From: JAFKFH01 sp017307375
GTDB lineage: Bacteria > Pseudomonadota > Alphaproteobacteria > Ferrovibrionales > Ferrovibrionaceae
DNA length: 64,000 bases
Direction: 5' to 3'
NCBI GenBank assembly: GCA_965229335.1
Contig: OZ245874.1
Location: 4,216,001 to 4,280,000, forward strand
The stretch's first letter is position 1. Each line of letters opens with the position of its first letter. Under the pieces are notes generated by a model that ran no database searches, was not told the origin of the DNA, and saw only the letters and a program-made list of their open reading frames with translations. Both the position numbers and the translations under genes were made by a program. Below, piece after piece: positions 52,897 to 62,160 of the stretch.

Positions 52897-53649
52897 TCAG
52901 AACCGGCCCAGCGCCGCCCGCCACAGCAGGGCCGTCTGCTTGCGCAGCGGCGAAACGAAGGGGTCGGGATCCCTGTCCGCCTGCAGCCGGCCGAGATAGA
53001 GCCCCGCGATCGTCGCCGGCAACAGCGCGGCCAGCGCGCCGCGCGGCACCCGCGCCCGCCGCGCCTGGGCAAGATGGCCGGCCGCGGCAGCGAGCAGGGC
53101 GGCTTCCTCTCCTTCCCCGATCCAGGGCCGGCCATGGGCGGCCAGGAACGGCGCCGCGCGGACCAGGCCGACCAGCGCATAGGCGGTGCCGGCGGCGCGC
53201 GCGGCCGCCAGCGTGCCCGAATCGGCGTGGCCCAGCAGGATCGCCGCCGCCTCGGTCAGGTTGCCGGCGGTGCCGGCGGCATAGGCGGCGAGATCGGCCG
53301 GCGGTCCGGCATCGAGGTCGGCGGTCCGCGCATCGATCAGCGCCTGCAGCCTGGGCCACGCGTCCGACGCCGAGACGTGGCGGGCCAGCGCCCGGGCGAC
53401 CGGCTGCTCGCGCGGCTGGCCGGCGGCGCAGCCTTCCAGCGTCTCGCGCCACCATTGCAGGCGAATTTCGCCCAGCATCGGTTCCCGCACGGTTTCGCGC
53501 ACCCGCGCGACCTCGAGATTGAAGGCATAAAGCGCCATCAGGCCGGGGCGGCGCGCATCAGGGGCAAACAGCGCGGCCAGCCACCGGTCGTGGTCATGGG
53601 CCTCGACCGCCGCGGCACAAAGCCCGTCGTCATCCAGCTCGTCGCTCAA
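52897..53649 (-). CDS. Squalene/phytoene synthase-family protein (NDUFAF6-like)
   Basis: The 250-residue helical protein has FNLEVARVRETVREPMLGEIRLQWWRETLEG, the short-form signature of the isoprenoid-synthase family branch that includes the mitochondrial complex I assembly factor NDUFAF6. The second Asp-rich motif of true synthases is replaced, with AGTAYALVGLVRAAP at that position, so enzymatic prenyl coupling is doubtful. The start is TTG at 53649 with GGAAGG just upstream. A role in respiratory complex assembly is an inference from the family. Confidence 0.82.
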   Translation of the reverse strand: MSDELDDDGLCAAAVEAHDHDRWLAALFAPDARRPGLMALYAFNLEVARVRETVREPMLGEIRLQWWRETLEGCAAGQPREQPVARALARHVSASDAWPRLQALIDARTADLDAGPPADLAAYAAGTAGNLTEAAAILLGHADSGTLAAARAAGTAYALVGLVRAAPFLAAHGRPWIGEGEEAALLAAAAGHLAQARRARVPRGALAALLPATIAGLYLGRLQADRDPDPFVSPLRKQTALLWRAALGRF

Positions 53650-53846
53650 AGCCCTTCCGCCTCAGATAGTTGAGAAAGATTCAAAACCGCCCTATATCGG
53701 TTCCCGGAACAGCGTCACCGCCGTCGCCTGCCGACGCTGCTCCGCTACCATTCGACTTGCCAAAGGTCCAGTGCGGCCCGTTTTCAGTCCGCATCCGGCC
53801 GTTGGTGATGCCAGAACCACCCAGACCCGCATAACCGAGGCAGATC

Positions 53847-54446
53847 ATGGCATTCGAGCTCCCGCCCCTTCCCTACGCCGACACCGCCCTTGAGCCGCAT
53901 ATGACGGCCAAGACCTTCTCGTTCCACCATGCCAAGCACCATCAGGCCTACGTCACCAACCTGAACAACCTGGTCAAGGACACCCCGCTGGCCGACGCCT
54001 CGCTCGAGGATGTCATCAAGGCTTCGGCCGGTGACGCGGCCAAGGCCGGCATCTTCAACAACGCCGCGCAGGTGTGGAACCATACCTTCTTCTGGAATTC
54101 GATGAAGCCGAACGGCGGCGGCAAGCCGACCGGCGCCATCGCGGCCAAGATCGACGCCGATCTCGGCGGCTACGACAAGTTCGTCGAGGCCTTCAAGACC
54201 GCCGGCACCACCCAGTTCGGCTCCGGCTGGGCCTGGCTGGTCGTCGAGGGTGGCAAGCTCAAGGTCACCAAGACCGGCAATGCCGACACCCCGCTGGTGC
54301 ATGGCCAGACGGCCCTGCTCACCATCGACGTGTGGGAGCATGCCTACTATCTCGACTACCAGAACCGCCGCCCGGACTTCATCAGCGCCTTCCTCGACCA
54401 TCTGGTGAACTGGGACTTCGCGAACGCGAACCTGGCCAAGGCCTGA
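53847..54446 (+). CDS. sodB: Superoxide dismutase, Fe type
   Basis: The 199-residue cytosolic enzyme converts superoxide to peroxide. Metal ligands appear in FHHAKHHQAYV (first His), VWNHTFFWNSM (second His) and DVWEHAYYLDYQNRRPDF (Asp and third His). AAQVWNHTFFW with Gln in that position favours iron over manganese. There is no signal peptide. A good hairpin terminator follows. Confidence 0.96.
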   Translation: MAFELPPLPYADTALEPHMTAKTFSFHHAKHHQAYVTNLNNLVKDTPLADASLEDVIKASAGDAAKAGIFNNAAQVWNHTFFWNSMKPNGGGKPTGAIAAKIDADLGGYDKFVEAFKTAGTTQFGSGWAWLVVEGGKLKVTKTGNADTPLVHGQTALLTIDVWEHAYYLDYQNRRPDFISAFLDHLVNWDFANANLAKA

Positions 54447-54469
54447 GTTCAGCCGGCATCGCGCGATCG

Positions 54470-54495
54470 GACGGGGCCCTGCGGGGCCCCGTCTT
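54470..54495 (+). terminator. Intrinsic terminator after sodB
   Basis: GACGGGGCCC (54470-54479) pairs perfectly with GGGCCCCGTC (54484-54493) around a 4-nt loop, followed by TT. The stem is 10 bp and starts 24 bases after the sodB stop. Confidence 0.7.
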
Positions 54496-54515
54496 GCGAC
54501 AGGGGCGCCGCGGCC

Positions 54516-54974
54516 ATGACCGATATCGACCTGCGTGCGGCGACCGAAGCCGATTTCGAGGCGCTGCTCGACCTGCGGATGCGCGCGCTGCGCCCGCATC
54601 TCGAACGGCTGGGCCGCTATGATCCGGTCCGCGGCCGGGAACGGTTCCGCCGCGGTTTCTCGTCCGAGCATACCCGTCTGATCGTGGCCGACGGCACAGC
54701 GGTCGGCTGCGTCAGCCTGAAACCGATCCCCGACGGCCTGGAGATCGAACATTTCTACCTCGAACCCGCGCTGCACGGCCGCGGCATCGGCAGCGAGGTC
54801 CTACGCCGCCTGCTGGCCGAGGCCGACGCGCTGGGCCTGCCGGTGACGATCGGCGTACTCAAGCAGAGCCCGGCGGCGCGGTTCTATCGCCGCCAGGGCT
54901 TCAATCCCTCGCATGAGGGACCGTTCGACGACTATTTCGTCCGGGCGCCGGGCCCGGCCAGCGCCGCGAGATAG
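54516..54974 (+). CDS. GNAT-family N-acetyltransferase
   Basis: This is a 152-residue single GNAT domain. It has IEHFYLEPALHGRGIGSEVLRRLLAEA, containing the acetyl-CoA-binding R/Q-x-x-G-x-G/A-type motif (HGRGIG), and SPAARFYRRQGF near the C-terminus. The substrate is unknown. The 3' end overlaps the convergent monooxygenase by 43 bp. Confidence 0.9.
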   Translation: MTDIDLRAATEADFEALLDLRMRALRPHLERLGRYDPVRGRERFRRGFSSEHTRLIVADGTAVGCVSLKPIPDGLEIEHFYLEPALHGRGIGSEVLRRLLAEADALGLPVTIGVLKQSPAARFYRRQGFNPSHEGPFDDYFVRAPGPASAAR

Positions 54975-56401
54975 CCCGCTATCGCGGCGAAATCCTCGGT
55001 TTCCAGGGCGATGTAGCCATCGGGCCGCACCAGCGTCGGCCGTTCGACGGCAGCTTCGAGCGCCTGGACCAACCCCGGCCAATCGGCCGCGAGACCGGCG
55101 ACCGCATGACGGTGCGGGTGCAGCAGGGTCAGCCTGGGCAGGTTGCCGCCGCCGATGCGCAGATCGGCCTGCAGGCTGCCGGGCATGCGATGGCCGCCGC
55201 CCACGCTGAGCGGGCTACCGGGATAGGCGATGTCGAGCTCGGTGATCTGCTCGGCCATACGCTGCTGCACCGGCGAGAGGCGGGTGACATGGCTGACCAC
55301 GAAATTGCGGATCGACTGGACGATCGGGTTGCGCAACAGCGCCACCCGGGTCATCGCCCCGGCATTGCGCAGCACCAGGTCGCCGACCGCGCTGCGCTCG
55401 TCGCTGTAGCTGTCGAGCAGCGGGCCATCGCGCCCCTCGCCCCGGATGACCAGGGCCAGCTTCCACGCCAGGTTGGCGGCATCCTGCATGCCGGTATTCA
55501 TGCCCTGGCCGCCCGCCGGGCTGTGGATATGGGCGGCGTCACCGGCGAGAAACGCCCGCCCGCCGCGGTAGGAGGCAACCTTGCGCTCGTTGATGCGGAA
55601 AGCCGACAGCCAGATCGCGTCGCCGGCGACGATCTCGCCAGGCCCGCGGCGATCCAGCAATGCCTGGACGTCCGCCAGCGTCGGATCGGGGCGGCGGGCC
55701 GCGCCGGGCGGGGTCTCGCCGAGATCGGCGATGACGCGGAACCGCCCTGGCGTGATCGGAAAGAAGGCCAGCACGCCATCGGCATGCCAGTAGATCCGGA
55801 TCTCGTCGGAGACGACATCGGGCCCATGCAGATGCACGTCGGCCAGGATCCAGTCGCTTTCCAGGGTTTCGCCCTCGAAGGCGAAGCCGAGCCGATGGCG
55901 CACGGTCGAATGGGCGCCGTCGCAGCCGATCAGCCAGTCAGCGCCGATGGTCTCGGCCGTACCGTCGGCGTGACGCAGCGTTGCCTGGACACCGCTTTCG
56001 TCCTGGCTGAATCCGGTAAGCTCGACCTCGCGTTCGACCCGGCCCCCGAGGCGGTCGAGATGCTCGGCCAGCAGCCGCTCGGTCTCGCTCTGGGCGATCA
56101 TCAGCGCATAGGGATGCGGGCTGTCGACCGCGCGCACATCGAGGGTCGCCAGCCGCTCGCGGCCCGAAAACATCCCGCCGCCACGCGCCTTCATGCCGGC
56201 GGCGAGGAAGGCGCCGCCGCAGCCGGCGCGGTCGAGCAATTCCATCGTGCGGCTCCACACGACCAGCGCCTTGGACGTCTGGGTGGGTTGCGCCGCCTTG
56301 TCGATCAGGCGGACATCGATGCCGTAGCGCCTGAGTTCGGCGGTCATCATCAGCCCGACCGGGCCAGCCCCGGCCACCAGTACCTGCCGCCTGTCAGCCA
56401 T
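54932..56401 (-). CDS. FAD-dependent aromatic hydroxylase-like monooxygenase
   Basis: The 489-residue class A flavoprotein monooxygenase has the GxGxxG dinucleotide motif VLVAGAGPVGLMMTAELRRYG, the DG motif LIGCDGAHSTVRHRLG, and the GD motif FLAGDAAHIHSPAGGQGMNTGMQDAANLAWKLA. A C-terminal thioredoxin-like segment follows (about 400-489). It is closest in layout to phenol/resorcinol-type hydroxylases. The substrate is unknown. I chose ATG 56401 rather than the GTG at 56413. It may be co-transcribed with the upstream Mth938 gene (65-bp gap). Confidence 0.88.
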   Translation of the reverse strand: MADRRQVLVAGAGPVGLMMTAELRRYGIDVRLIDKAAQPTQTSKALVVWSRTMELLDRAGCGGAFLAAGMKARGGGMFSGRERLATLDVRAVDSPHPYALMIAQSETERLLAEHLDRLGGRVEREVELTGFSQDESGVQATLRHADGTAETIGADWLIGCDGAHSTVRHRLGFAFEGETLESDWILADVHLHGPDVVSDEIRIYWHADGVLAFFPITPGRFRVIADLGETPPGAARRPDPTLADVQALLDRRGPGEIVAGDAIWLSAFRINERKVASYRGGRAFLAGDAAHIHSPAGGQGMNTGMQDAANLAWKLALVIRGEGRDGPLLDSYSDERSAVGDLVLRNAGAMTRVALLRNPIVQSIRNFVVSHVTRLSPVQQRMAEQITELDIAYPGSPLSVGGGHRMPGSLQADLRIGGGNLPRLTLLHPHRHAVAGLAADWPGLVQALEAAVERPTLVRPDGYIALETEDFAAIAGYLAALAGPGARTK

Positions 56402-56466
56402 GGCAACTTCCACCCCTGATCGTTTTCGCGATCAGGATGCCACAGCGGTTACGGGGCGACCAGGGG

Positions 56467-56835
56467 TTAGGGCAGCGGCAGCAGCGCGGCCGCAACGCGG
56501 CGATTCTCGCCCAGCAGCACCGCATATTGGCGGCAGGCCGCGCCGGTATCCATCGGCTCGACCACGATGCCGTGCTGGCGCAAGCCGGCGCGCAGCGCCG
56601 GTGGCACCGGCCGAATCGACCGGCCGCAGCCGATCACCAGCAACTCGACCTTCGGGCTTGCCTCGATCACCGGCTGGAAACTCTCGAGCGTGGCCTCGGC
56701 GAGGCTCGCCACCGCCCAGGTGACGGTGCGGTTGGGGATGACCAGGATCGGGCCCTGATAATCGACGCCGGAGACATGAAATGTCCCCGGCGCATACCCG
56801 TTGATGATCTGGAGGACGGGGCCTTTGTCGCTCAC
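56467..56835 (-). CDS. Mth938-like (NDUFAF3-type) protein
   Basis: The 122-residue alpha/beta protein has GPVLQIINGYAPGTFHVSGVDYQGPILVIPNRTVTWAV and VELLVIGCGRSIRPVPPALRAGLRQHGIVVEPMDTGAACRQYAVLLGENRRVAAALLPL. This is the DUF498/Mth938 family that includes the mitochondrial complex I factor NDUFAF3. The GTG start overlaps the secF stop as GTGA, a common alphaproteobacterial arrangement. The molecular role is not established in bacteria. Confidence 0.9.
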   Translation of the reverse strand: MSDKGPVLQIINGYAPGTFHVSGVDYQGPILVIPNRTVTWAVASLAEATLESFQPVIEASPKVELLVIGCGRSIRPVPPALRAGLRQHGIVVEPMDTGAACRQYAVLLGENRRVAAALLPLP

Positions 56836-57794
56836 GGCGCCGTGGCCGCGGCGCCCCCGTCGGCCTTCTTCTTCTCGTCGCCGACGCCGCCGCGGCGCAG
56901 GCGGTTCTCGCCGAGGAACAGCAGGATCGGCGCAGCGATGAAGATCGAGGACGAACAGGCCAGCAGCACGCCGAACAGCATCACCCAGGCGAAGGTCTGG
57001 ACCGCCTCGCCGCCGAAGAAGGCGAGCGGGACGATGGCCAGGAACGTCGTCAGCGACACGTTCAGGGTACGGTTCAGCGTCTCGTTGATCGACAGGTCGA
57101 TCAGTTCGCGCAGCGGCATCGACTTGTACTTGCGCAGGTTTTCGCGCACGCGGTCATAGACGACGACCTTGTCGTTGACCGAGAAGCCCATCACCGTCAG
57201 CACCGCGGCGATCGACGACAGGTTGAACGGGATGCCGGTGATCGCATAGAACCCGAACGTCTTGGTCACGTCGAGGACCAGGGTCACGATCGCGCCGACG
57301 CCGAACTGCCATTCGAAGCGGAACCAGATGTAGAACAGCATGGCGACGAGGGCGAGGCCCATCGCCAGCAGACCGTTGCGGTAAAGCTCGGACGATACCG
57401 CGCCGCCCACCGCCTCGACCCGGCGGAATTCCGTGCCCGGATACTTCTCGGTCAAGAGGCCGCGGATCTTCTCGACTTCGGCCTGCTGGGCGCCTTCGGG
57501 GCCCGGCGTCGCCTCCATGCGGATCAGCACGTCCTTCTTGGACCCGAATTCCTGGAGCGCCGCGTGGGGGTGGCCCGCCGCGGTGAACAGGTCGCGCAGG
57601 CCGCCGAAATCGGCGTCCTGGGCCATCCGCACTTCCATGACGACGCCGCCGCGGAAGTCGATGCCGAAATTCACCCCGGGATAGAAATAGAGGATGACCG
57701 ACAGCAGCGACAGCAGCGCGGACACGGCAAGGCCGGTGAACCGGCCCCGCATGAACGGGATGCGGGTGCCGTCTTTGATCAGGCGAATACGCAT
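56832..57794 (-). CDS. secF: Protein translocase subunit SecF
   Basis: The 320-residue inner-membrane protein has six TM spans and a periplasmic domain after TM1. It shows FGIDFRGGVVMEVRM, the conserved FVG-type stretch IAAVLTVMGFSVNDKVVVYDRVREN, and INETLNRTLNVSLTTFLAIVPLAFFGG. With SecD it uses the proton gradient to complete preprotein export. It starts 12 bp after the secD stop. The C-terminus is a charged cytoplasmic tail. Confidence 0.97.
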   Translation of the reverse strand: MRIRLIKDGTRIPFMRGRFTGLAVSALLSLLSVILYFYPGVNFGIDFRGGVVMEVRMAQDADFGGLRDLFTAAGHPHAALQEFGSKKDVLIRMEATPGPEGAQQAEVEKIRGLLTEKYPGTEFRRVEAVGGAVSSELYRNGLLAMGLALVAMLFYIWFRFEWQFGVGAIVTLVLDVTKTFGFYAITGIPFNLSSIAAVLTVMGFSVNDKVVVYDRVRENLRKYKSMPLRELIDLSINETLNRTLNVSLTTFLAIVPLAFFGGEAVQTFAWVMLFGVLLACSSSIFIAAPILLFLGENRLRRGGVGDEKKKADGGAAATAP

Positions 57795-57806
57795 GGCGTC
57801 GGCCCC

Positions 57807-59426
57807 TCAGACCGGAATCGACTTGGGCCGCTCAGACCTGAGCCAGTCGGCCATCAGGATGCGGACCAGAAGCGTCGCGGTGAACATCGAGATCATGATC
57901 GCGATCGAGGTCGTTACGGCAAAGCCCTTGACGGGCCCGGAGCCGAGCGCGAACAGGATGATCATCTTGATCACGGTGGTGAAGTTGGCGTCGACGATCG
58001 TCGAGAACGCGCGCTTGAAGCCGGCATCGAGGGCAGCGACCGGCGATTTGCCGAGCTTGGTTTCCTCGCGGATGCGCTCGTTGATCAGCACGTTGGCGTC
58101 GACCGAAAGCCCCATCGACAGCAGGAGGCCGGCAATGCCGGGCAGGGTCAGCGTCGCCTGCAGCAGCGATAGCGCGCCGAGCGACAGGACCAGGTTCATC
58201 ACCAGCGCGACGTTGGCATAGAAGCCGAACCGCCCGTAGAAGATCGACATGTAGGTCACGACCAGGACGAAGCCGATCAGCGTCGCGAAGATGCCCGCCT
58301 TGATCGAATCGGCGCCGAGATCGGGGCCGACCGTGCGTTCCTCGATGATCGTCAGCGGCGCCGGCAGCGCACCGGCGCGCAGCAGCACGGCGAGGTCGTT
58401 GGCCGAGGCGGCGGTGTAGCTGCCGCTGATCTGGCCCGAACCGCCCAGGATCGGCTCGCGGATCACCGGGTAGGAAATGACCTTGTCGTCGAGCACGATG
58501 GCAAAGGGCTTGCCGACGTTCTCGCGGGTCACGTCGCCGAAGCGGCGGGCGCCGACCGAATCGAACTTGAAATTGACCACCCACTGGCCGTTGCGGCTGT
58601 CGGACGAGGCCTGGGCGTCGACCAGATTCTCGCCGGCGACCTCGACCTTCTTCCTGACCGCGATGCGGTTCAACTGGCCGTTCGGGCCCTTCTCGCCCTC
58701 GACCTCGAGGAAGTCCGAGCCGGGCGGCGGCGTGCGGTCATTCGGGTTCGCCGACGTATCGACCATCCGGAACGACATCTTGGCGGTCTGGCCCAGCAGG
58801 CGCTTGATGCGCTCGGGGTCCTGCACGCCGGGCAGCTGGATCAGGATGCGGTCCTGGCCCTGGCGGGCGATCTGCGGTTCGGAAACGCCGGTCTCGTCGA
58901 TGCGGCGGCGCACGATCTCGATCGACTGCTCGACCGCCTTGCGCGACTTGTCGACGATCGCTTCCTCGGTCAGGGTGACGGTGATCTCGCCATCCGGGGT
59001 CGAGGCGAAGCTGAGCTCGGGTTTCTGCTGGCCCAGCACCATGACGCCGGAGCCGGCCGGCTCAAGCTCCTTCTTCAGCAGGTCCAGCGCCTGCTGAAGC
59101 TGGCCGGCCTCGCGCAGCTTGACGACCACCGCGCGGTCGCCCGACGGGCTCAGGCGGGTATAGCCGATGCGGGCGGCACGGAAGGAATTGCGCGCGGTCT
59201 CGACGACGTTGTTCAGACGCTCGCGCGCCACCGCCTTGGTATCGACCTCGAGCAGCAGATAGGCGCCGCCCTGGAGGTCGAGACCGAGATTGACGCGCTG
59301 GTGCGGCAACCATTTCGGCAGATGGGTGATCTGCTCGGGCGCGAGCAGATTGGGCGCCGCGAACACGATGCCGACCAGGCAAAGGAGCGTGGCAGCGATG
59401 ACCTTCCAGGTCTGGATATGCAGCAT
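57807..59426 (-). CDS. secD: Protein translocase subunit SecD
   Basis: The 539-residue protein has TM1 (about residues 7-29), then GLDLQGGAYLLLEVD and the large P1 domain with RRRIDETGVSEPQIARQGQDRILIQLPGVQDPERIKRLLGQTAKMSFRMVD. Five C-terminal spans include GIAGLLLSMGLSVDANVLINERIREE and FATLIGFVLVVTYMSIFYGRFG. It sits between yajC and secF, the canonical operon order. Confidence 0.98.
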   Translation of the reverse strand: MLHIQTWKVIAATLLCLVGIVFAAPNLLAPEQITHLPKWLPHQRVNLGLDLQGGAYLLLEVDTKAVARERLNNVVETARNSFRAARIGYTRLSPSGDRAVVVKLREAGQLQQALDLLKKELEPAGSGVMVLGQQKPELSFASTPDGEITVTLTEEAIVDKSRKAVEQSIEIVRRRIDETGVSEPQIARQGQDRILIQLPGVQDPERIKRLLGQTAKMSFRMVDTSANPNDRTPPPGSDFLEVEGEKGPNGQLNRIAVRKKVEVAGENLVDAQASSDSRNGQWVVNFKFDSVGARRFGDVTRENVGKPFAIVLDDKVISYPVIREPILGGSGQISGSYTAASANDLAVLLRAGALPAPLTIIEERTVGPDLGADSIKAGIFATLIGFVLVVTYMSIFYGRFGFYANVALVMNLVLSLGALSLLQATLTLPGIAGLLLSMGLSVDANVLINERIREETKLGKSPVAALDAGFKRAFSTIVDANFTTVIKMIILFALGSGPVKGFAVTTSIAIMISMFTATLLVRILMADWLRSERPKSIPV

Positions 59427-59462
59427 GTCGCGACGAGGGCCTTGGAACGCTGAAGACGTCGG

Positions 59463-59822
59463 TTACTTGGCGCCGGATTCGGCCTTGGCCTCTTCCTTGG
59501 CCGGCTCGGTCTTGCCGCGCACGTCGGCCAGCGTCGAGCGCAGCACCTTGACGCGCACGCCCTCGGCGATCTCGACCTCGACATGACCGTCGTCGATCAC
59601 CTTGGTCACCTTGCCGACGATGCCGCCGCCCATGGTCACGATGTCGCCGCGCTTGACCGCCTCGATCATCGCCTTGTGCTGCTTCATCTTCTTCTGCTGC
59701 GGGCGGATCAGCAGGAAATAGAACACGACGAAGATGAGGACCAGCGGCAGCAGGGACATGATGTCGAAAGCGCCGCCCGCGCCGCCACCGGCAGCCTGGG
59801 CATAGGCCTGGGAAATCAGCAT
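59463..59822 (-). CDS. yajC: Sec translocon accessory protein YajC
   Basis: The 119-residue protein has one TM helix (SLLPLVLIFVVFYFLLIRPQQKKMKQH) followed by a small beta domain (RGDIVTMGGGIVGKVTKVIDDGHVEVEIAEGVRVKVLRSTLADV) and a charged tail. The start at ATG 59822 is supported by the typical short Ala/Gly-rich N-terminus; the 30-residue upstream extension is not family-like. It is the first gene of the yajC-secD-secF-Mth938 operon. Confidence 0.96.
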   Translation of the reverse strand: MLISQAYAQAAGGGAGGAFDIMSLLPLVLIFVVFYFLLIRPQQKKMKQHKAMIEAVKRGDIVTMGGGIVGKVTKVIDDGHVEVEIAEGVRVKVLRSTLADVRGKTEPAKEEAKAESGAK

Positions 59823-59941
59823 TGTTTGGTCCTTCAAGCGTTGGACAAAGGTCGCGCGGACTATAGCGGCGCCCGCCGCCTTTGCAAGTCGGACGGCCAC
59901 CGCGGGATTCAAGGCCCCGCGATGGCCGAAATCGGGTCACT

Positions 59942-61147
59942 TCACCCTTTGACGAAGGCGCAGCTCGATTTTTCCAGCGGCATGAAGGCTTCGGCCTGCG
60001 GAATGTCGCGGACCTTCTTGTAGTAGTCCCAGGCATATTTCGATTCGGCGGGGGCCTTCACCTGATAGAGCGAGATGTCGTAGAGCGCCCGCCCGTCCTT
60101 GCGGATCGTGCCCTTGCGGCCGAAATTGTCGATCGGCATTTCCTTCATCTTGGCCACGACCGCGCCGGCTTCGTCGGTGCCCGCCGCGTCGACGGCGCGG
60201 AAATAGTGCACCAGCGCCGCATAGGTCGACGCCTGTTCCTTGGACGGCATCTTCTTGTGCTCGGCCATGAATTTCTTGGCGAAGGCCCGGGTCGCGTCGT
60301 TTTCGTCCCAATAGTAGTTCTCGGTCACCATCAGGCCCTGCGCGGTCTGCAGCCCCAGGGTATGGACGTCGGTGATGAAGGTGATGAAGCCCAGCATCCG
60401 CTGGCCCGACTGGGTCAGGCCGAACTCGCCGGCCTGCTTGATCGCGTTGATCGTATCGGTGCCGACATTGGCCAGGCCGACGACGTTGGCCTTCGACGCC
60501 TGCGCCGCGACCAGGAACGAGGCGAAATCGTTGGTGTTCGTCGGATGTTTCACCCCGCCGACGACCTGGCCGCCCGCCGCGGTGATCACCTCGGTCGCGG
60601 CTTTCTCCATCGCATGGCCGAAGGCGAAGTCGGCGGTGATGAAGAACCACGTCTTTGCGCCCGATTCGACGATCGCCTTCGGCCCGCCGACGGCCAGCGC
60701 GTAGGTATCGTCGGCCCAGTGGACGGCATAGGGCGAGCAATTCTTGTTGGTCAGGTCGGTCGTCGCCGCGGCGGTCACCAGCGTGACCTTCTTGCGGTCG
60801 CGCGCCACTTCCTGCACCGCCAGCGCCACCGGCGAGACCGGCAGATCGACGATCGCATCGACCTCTTCCTTGTCGTACCAGCGGCGCGCGATCTCGGCGG
60901 CGACGTCGGGTTTGTTCTGCATGTCGGCACCGACGATCTCGATCGGCCTGCCGGCAGCCTTGCCACCCACCTCGGCGGCGGCGAGCCTGGCGGCCAGCAC
61001 CGCACCCTGTCCGCCGATATCGGCGGCAAAGCCGCTCATGTCCGCCATGACACCGACCTTGATCGCCTTTTCACCAGCCAGCGCCTGGTGTCCGGCAACC
61101 AGCGGCAGCAGCGCGATCGCCGCGCCGGCCCATCGTTTGATACCCAT
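59942..61147 (-). CDS. Periplasmic solute-binding protein (branched-chain amino acid/amide type)
   Basis: The 401-residue protein has a signal peptide (residues 1-24, ending ALA) and a type I periplasmic-binding fold: KAIKVGVMADMSGFAADIGGQGAVLAARLAAAEVGG, VTAAATTDLTNKNCSPYAVHWADDTYALA, WFFITADFAFGHAMEKAATEVI. It belongs to the LivJ/UrtA-like receptors of ABC importers. No permease or ATPase genes are adjacent, so it is an orphan here. The ligand is unknown. Confidence 0.93.
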   Translation of the reverse strand: MGIKRWAGAAIALLPLVAGHQALAGEKAIKVGVMADMSGFAADIGGQGAVLAARLAAAEVGGKAAGRPIEIVGADMQNKPDVAAEIARRWYDKEEVDAIVDLPVSPVALAVQEVARDRKKVTLVTAAATTDLTNKNCSPYAVHWADDTYALAVGGPKAIVESGAKTWFFITADFAFGHAMEKAATEVITAAGGQVVGGVKHPTNTNDFASFLVAAQASKANVVGLANVGTDTINAIKQAGEFGLTQSGQRMLGFITFITDVHTLGLQTAQGLMVTENYYWDENDATRAFAKKFMAEHKKMPSKEQASTYAALVHYFRAVDAAGTDEAGAVVAKMKEMPIDNFGRKGTIRKDGRALYDISLYQVKAPAESKYAWDYYKKVRDIPQAEAFMPLEKSSCAFVKG

Positions 61148-61290
61148 TTGGCGTTTCCCCTGTTGATTAGTATCAAATGAAACTAAAAGCCTGGTCGCGG
61201 CTTGTAAAGCCCGCCGCTTGCCCAGGCCCGGTCCAGCCGATAGCGTGTCGCGCCCTGGATCCAAGATCGTACCGTTCGGAGATCGCCTCG

Positions 61291-62157
61291 ATGCTCGACG
61301 CCGCCGCGCTGGCCCCCATCCTGACCCGCATCGCCGACGCGCTGGAGCGCATGGCCCCGCCGGCGCCGCGCGCCCTGGACCTGTCGGCCGCCGACGGTTT
61401 CGTCTGGCACGCGGAGACGCAGGACCTGCAGCCGGTGCCGCGGATCAACCGGGTCGAGATCGGCCTGTTGCGCGGCATCGATCGGGTGCGCGACATCCTG
61501 CTCGACAATACCCTGCGCTTCGCCCGCGGCCTGCCGGCCAACAATGTCCTGCTGTGGGGCGCGCGCGGCATGGGCAAGTCGTCACTGGTCAAGGCGGCGC
61601 ACGGCGCGGTGCTGGCCGAGTCTCCCGGCTCGCTCGCCCTGGTCGAGATCCATCGCGAGGACATCCCCTCCCTGCCCCGCCTGCTGACCCAGCTGCGCAA
61701 CCAGCCCAAGCGCTGCCTCCTGTTTTGCGACGACCTCTCCTTCGACGGCAACGACGCCAGCTACAAGTCGCTGAAGGCGGTGCTGGACGGCGGCGTCGAG
61801 GGCCGGCCGGACAATGTCATCTTCTACGCCACGTCGAACCGCCGGCACCTCTTGTCGCGCGACATGATCGAGAACGAGCGCTCGACCGCGATCAATCCCG
61901 GCGAGGCGGTCGAGGAAAAAGTGTCTCTATCGGACCGCTTCGGCCTGTGGCTCGGCTTCCACGCCTGCCCGCAGGACGATTTCTTCGCGATGATCGAGGG
62001 CTACGTCGCCCATTACGGCTTGAAGATCGAGCGGGCGCAGTGGCAGCCCGAGGCGGTCGAATGGTCGATCACCCGCGGCGCCCGTTCCGGCCGCGTCGCC
62101 TGGCAGTTCATCCAGGATCTGGCCGGCCGGCTGGGCCAGCCGCTCGACCGCGCCTGA
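61291..62157 (+). CDS. DUF815-family AAA ATPase
   Basis: The 288-residue P-loop protein has Walker A GARGMGKSSLVKA, Walker B RCLLFCDDLSFDGND, sensor 1 FYATSNRRHLLSRDM and the family stretch SLSDRFGLWLGFHACPQDDFFAMIEGYVAHYG. DUF815 proteins are AAA+-like ATPases of unknown function, common in proteobacteria. GGAG precedes the ATG at 61291, favoured over an upstream ATG at 61177. It is 3 bp from the stop of the convergent LysM gene. Confidence 0.9.
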   Translation: MLDAAALAPILTRIADALERMAPPAPRALDLSAADGFVWHAETQDLQPVPRINRVEIGLLRGIDRVRDILLDNTLRFARGLPANNVLLWGARGMGKSSLVKAAHGAVLAESPGSLALVEIHREDIPSLPRLLTQLRNQPKRCLLFCDDLSFDGNDASYKSLKAVLDGGVEGRPDNVIFYATSNRRHLLSRDMIENERSTAINPGEAVEEKVSLSDRFGLWLGFHACPQDDFFAMIEGYVAHYGLKIERAQWQPEAVEWSITRGARSGRVAWQFIQDLAGRLGQPLDRA

Positions 62158-62160
62158 GGG

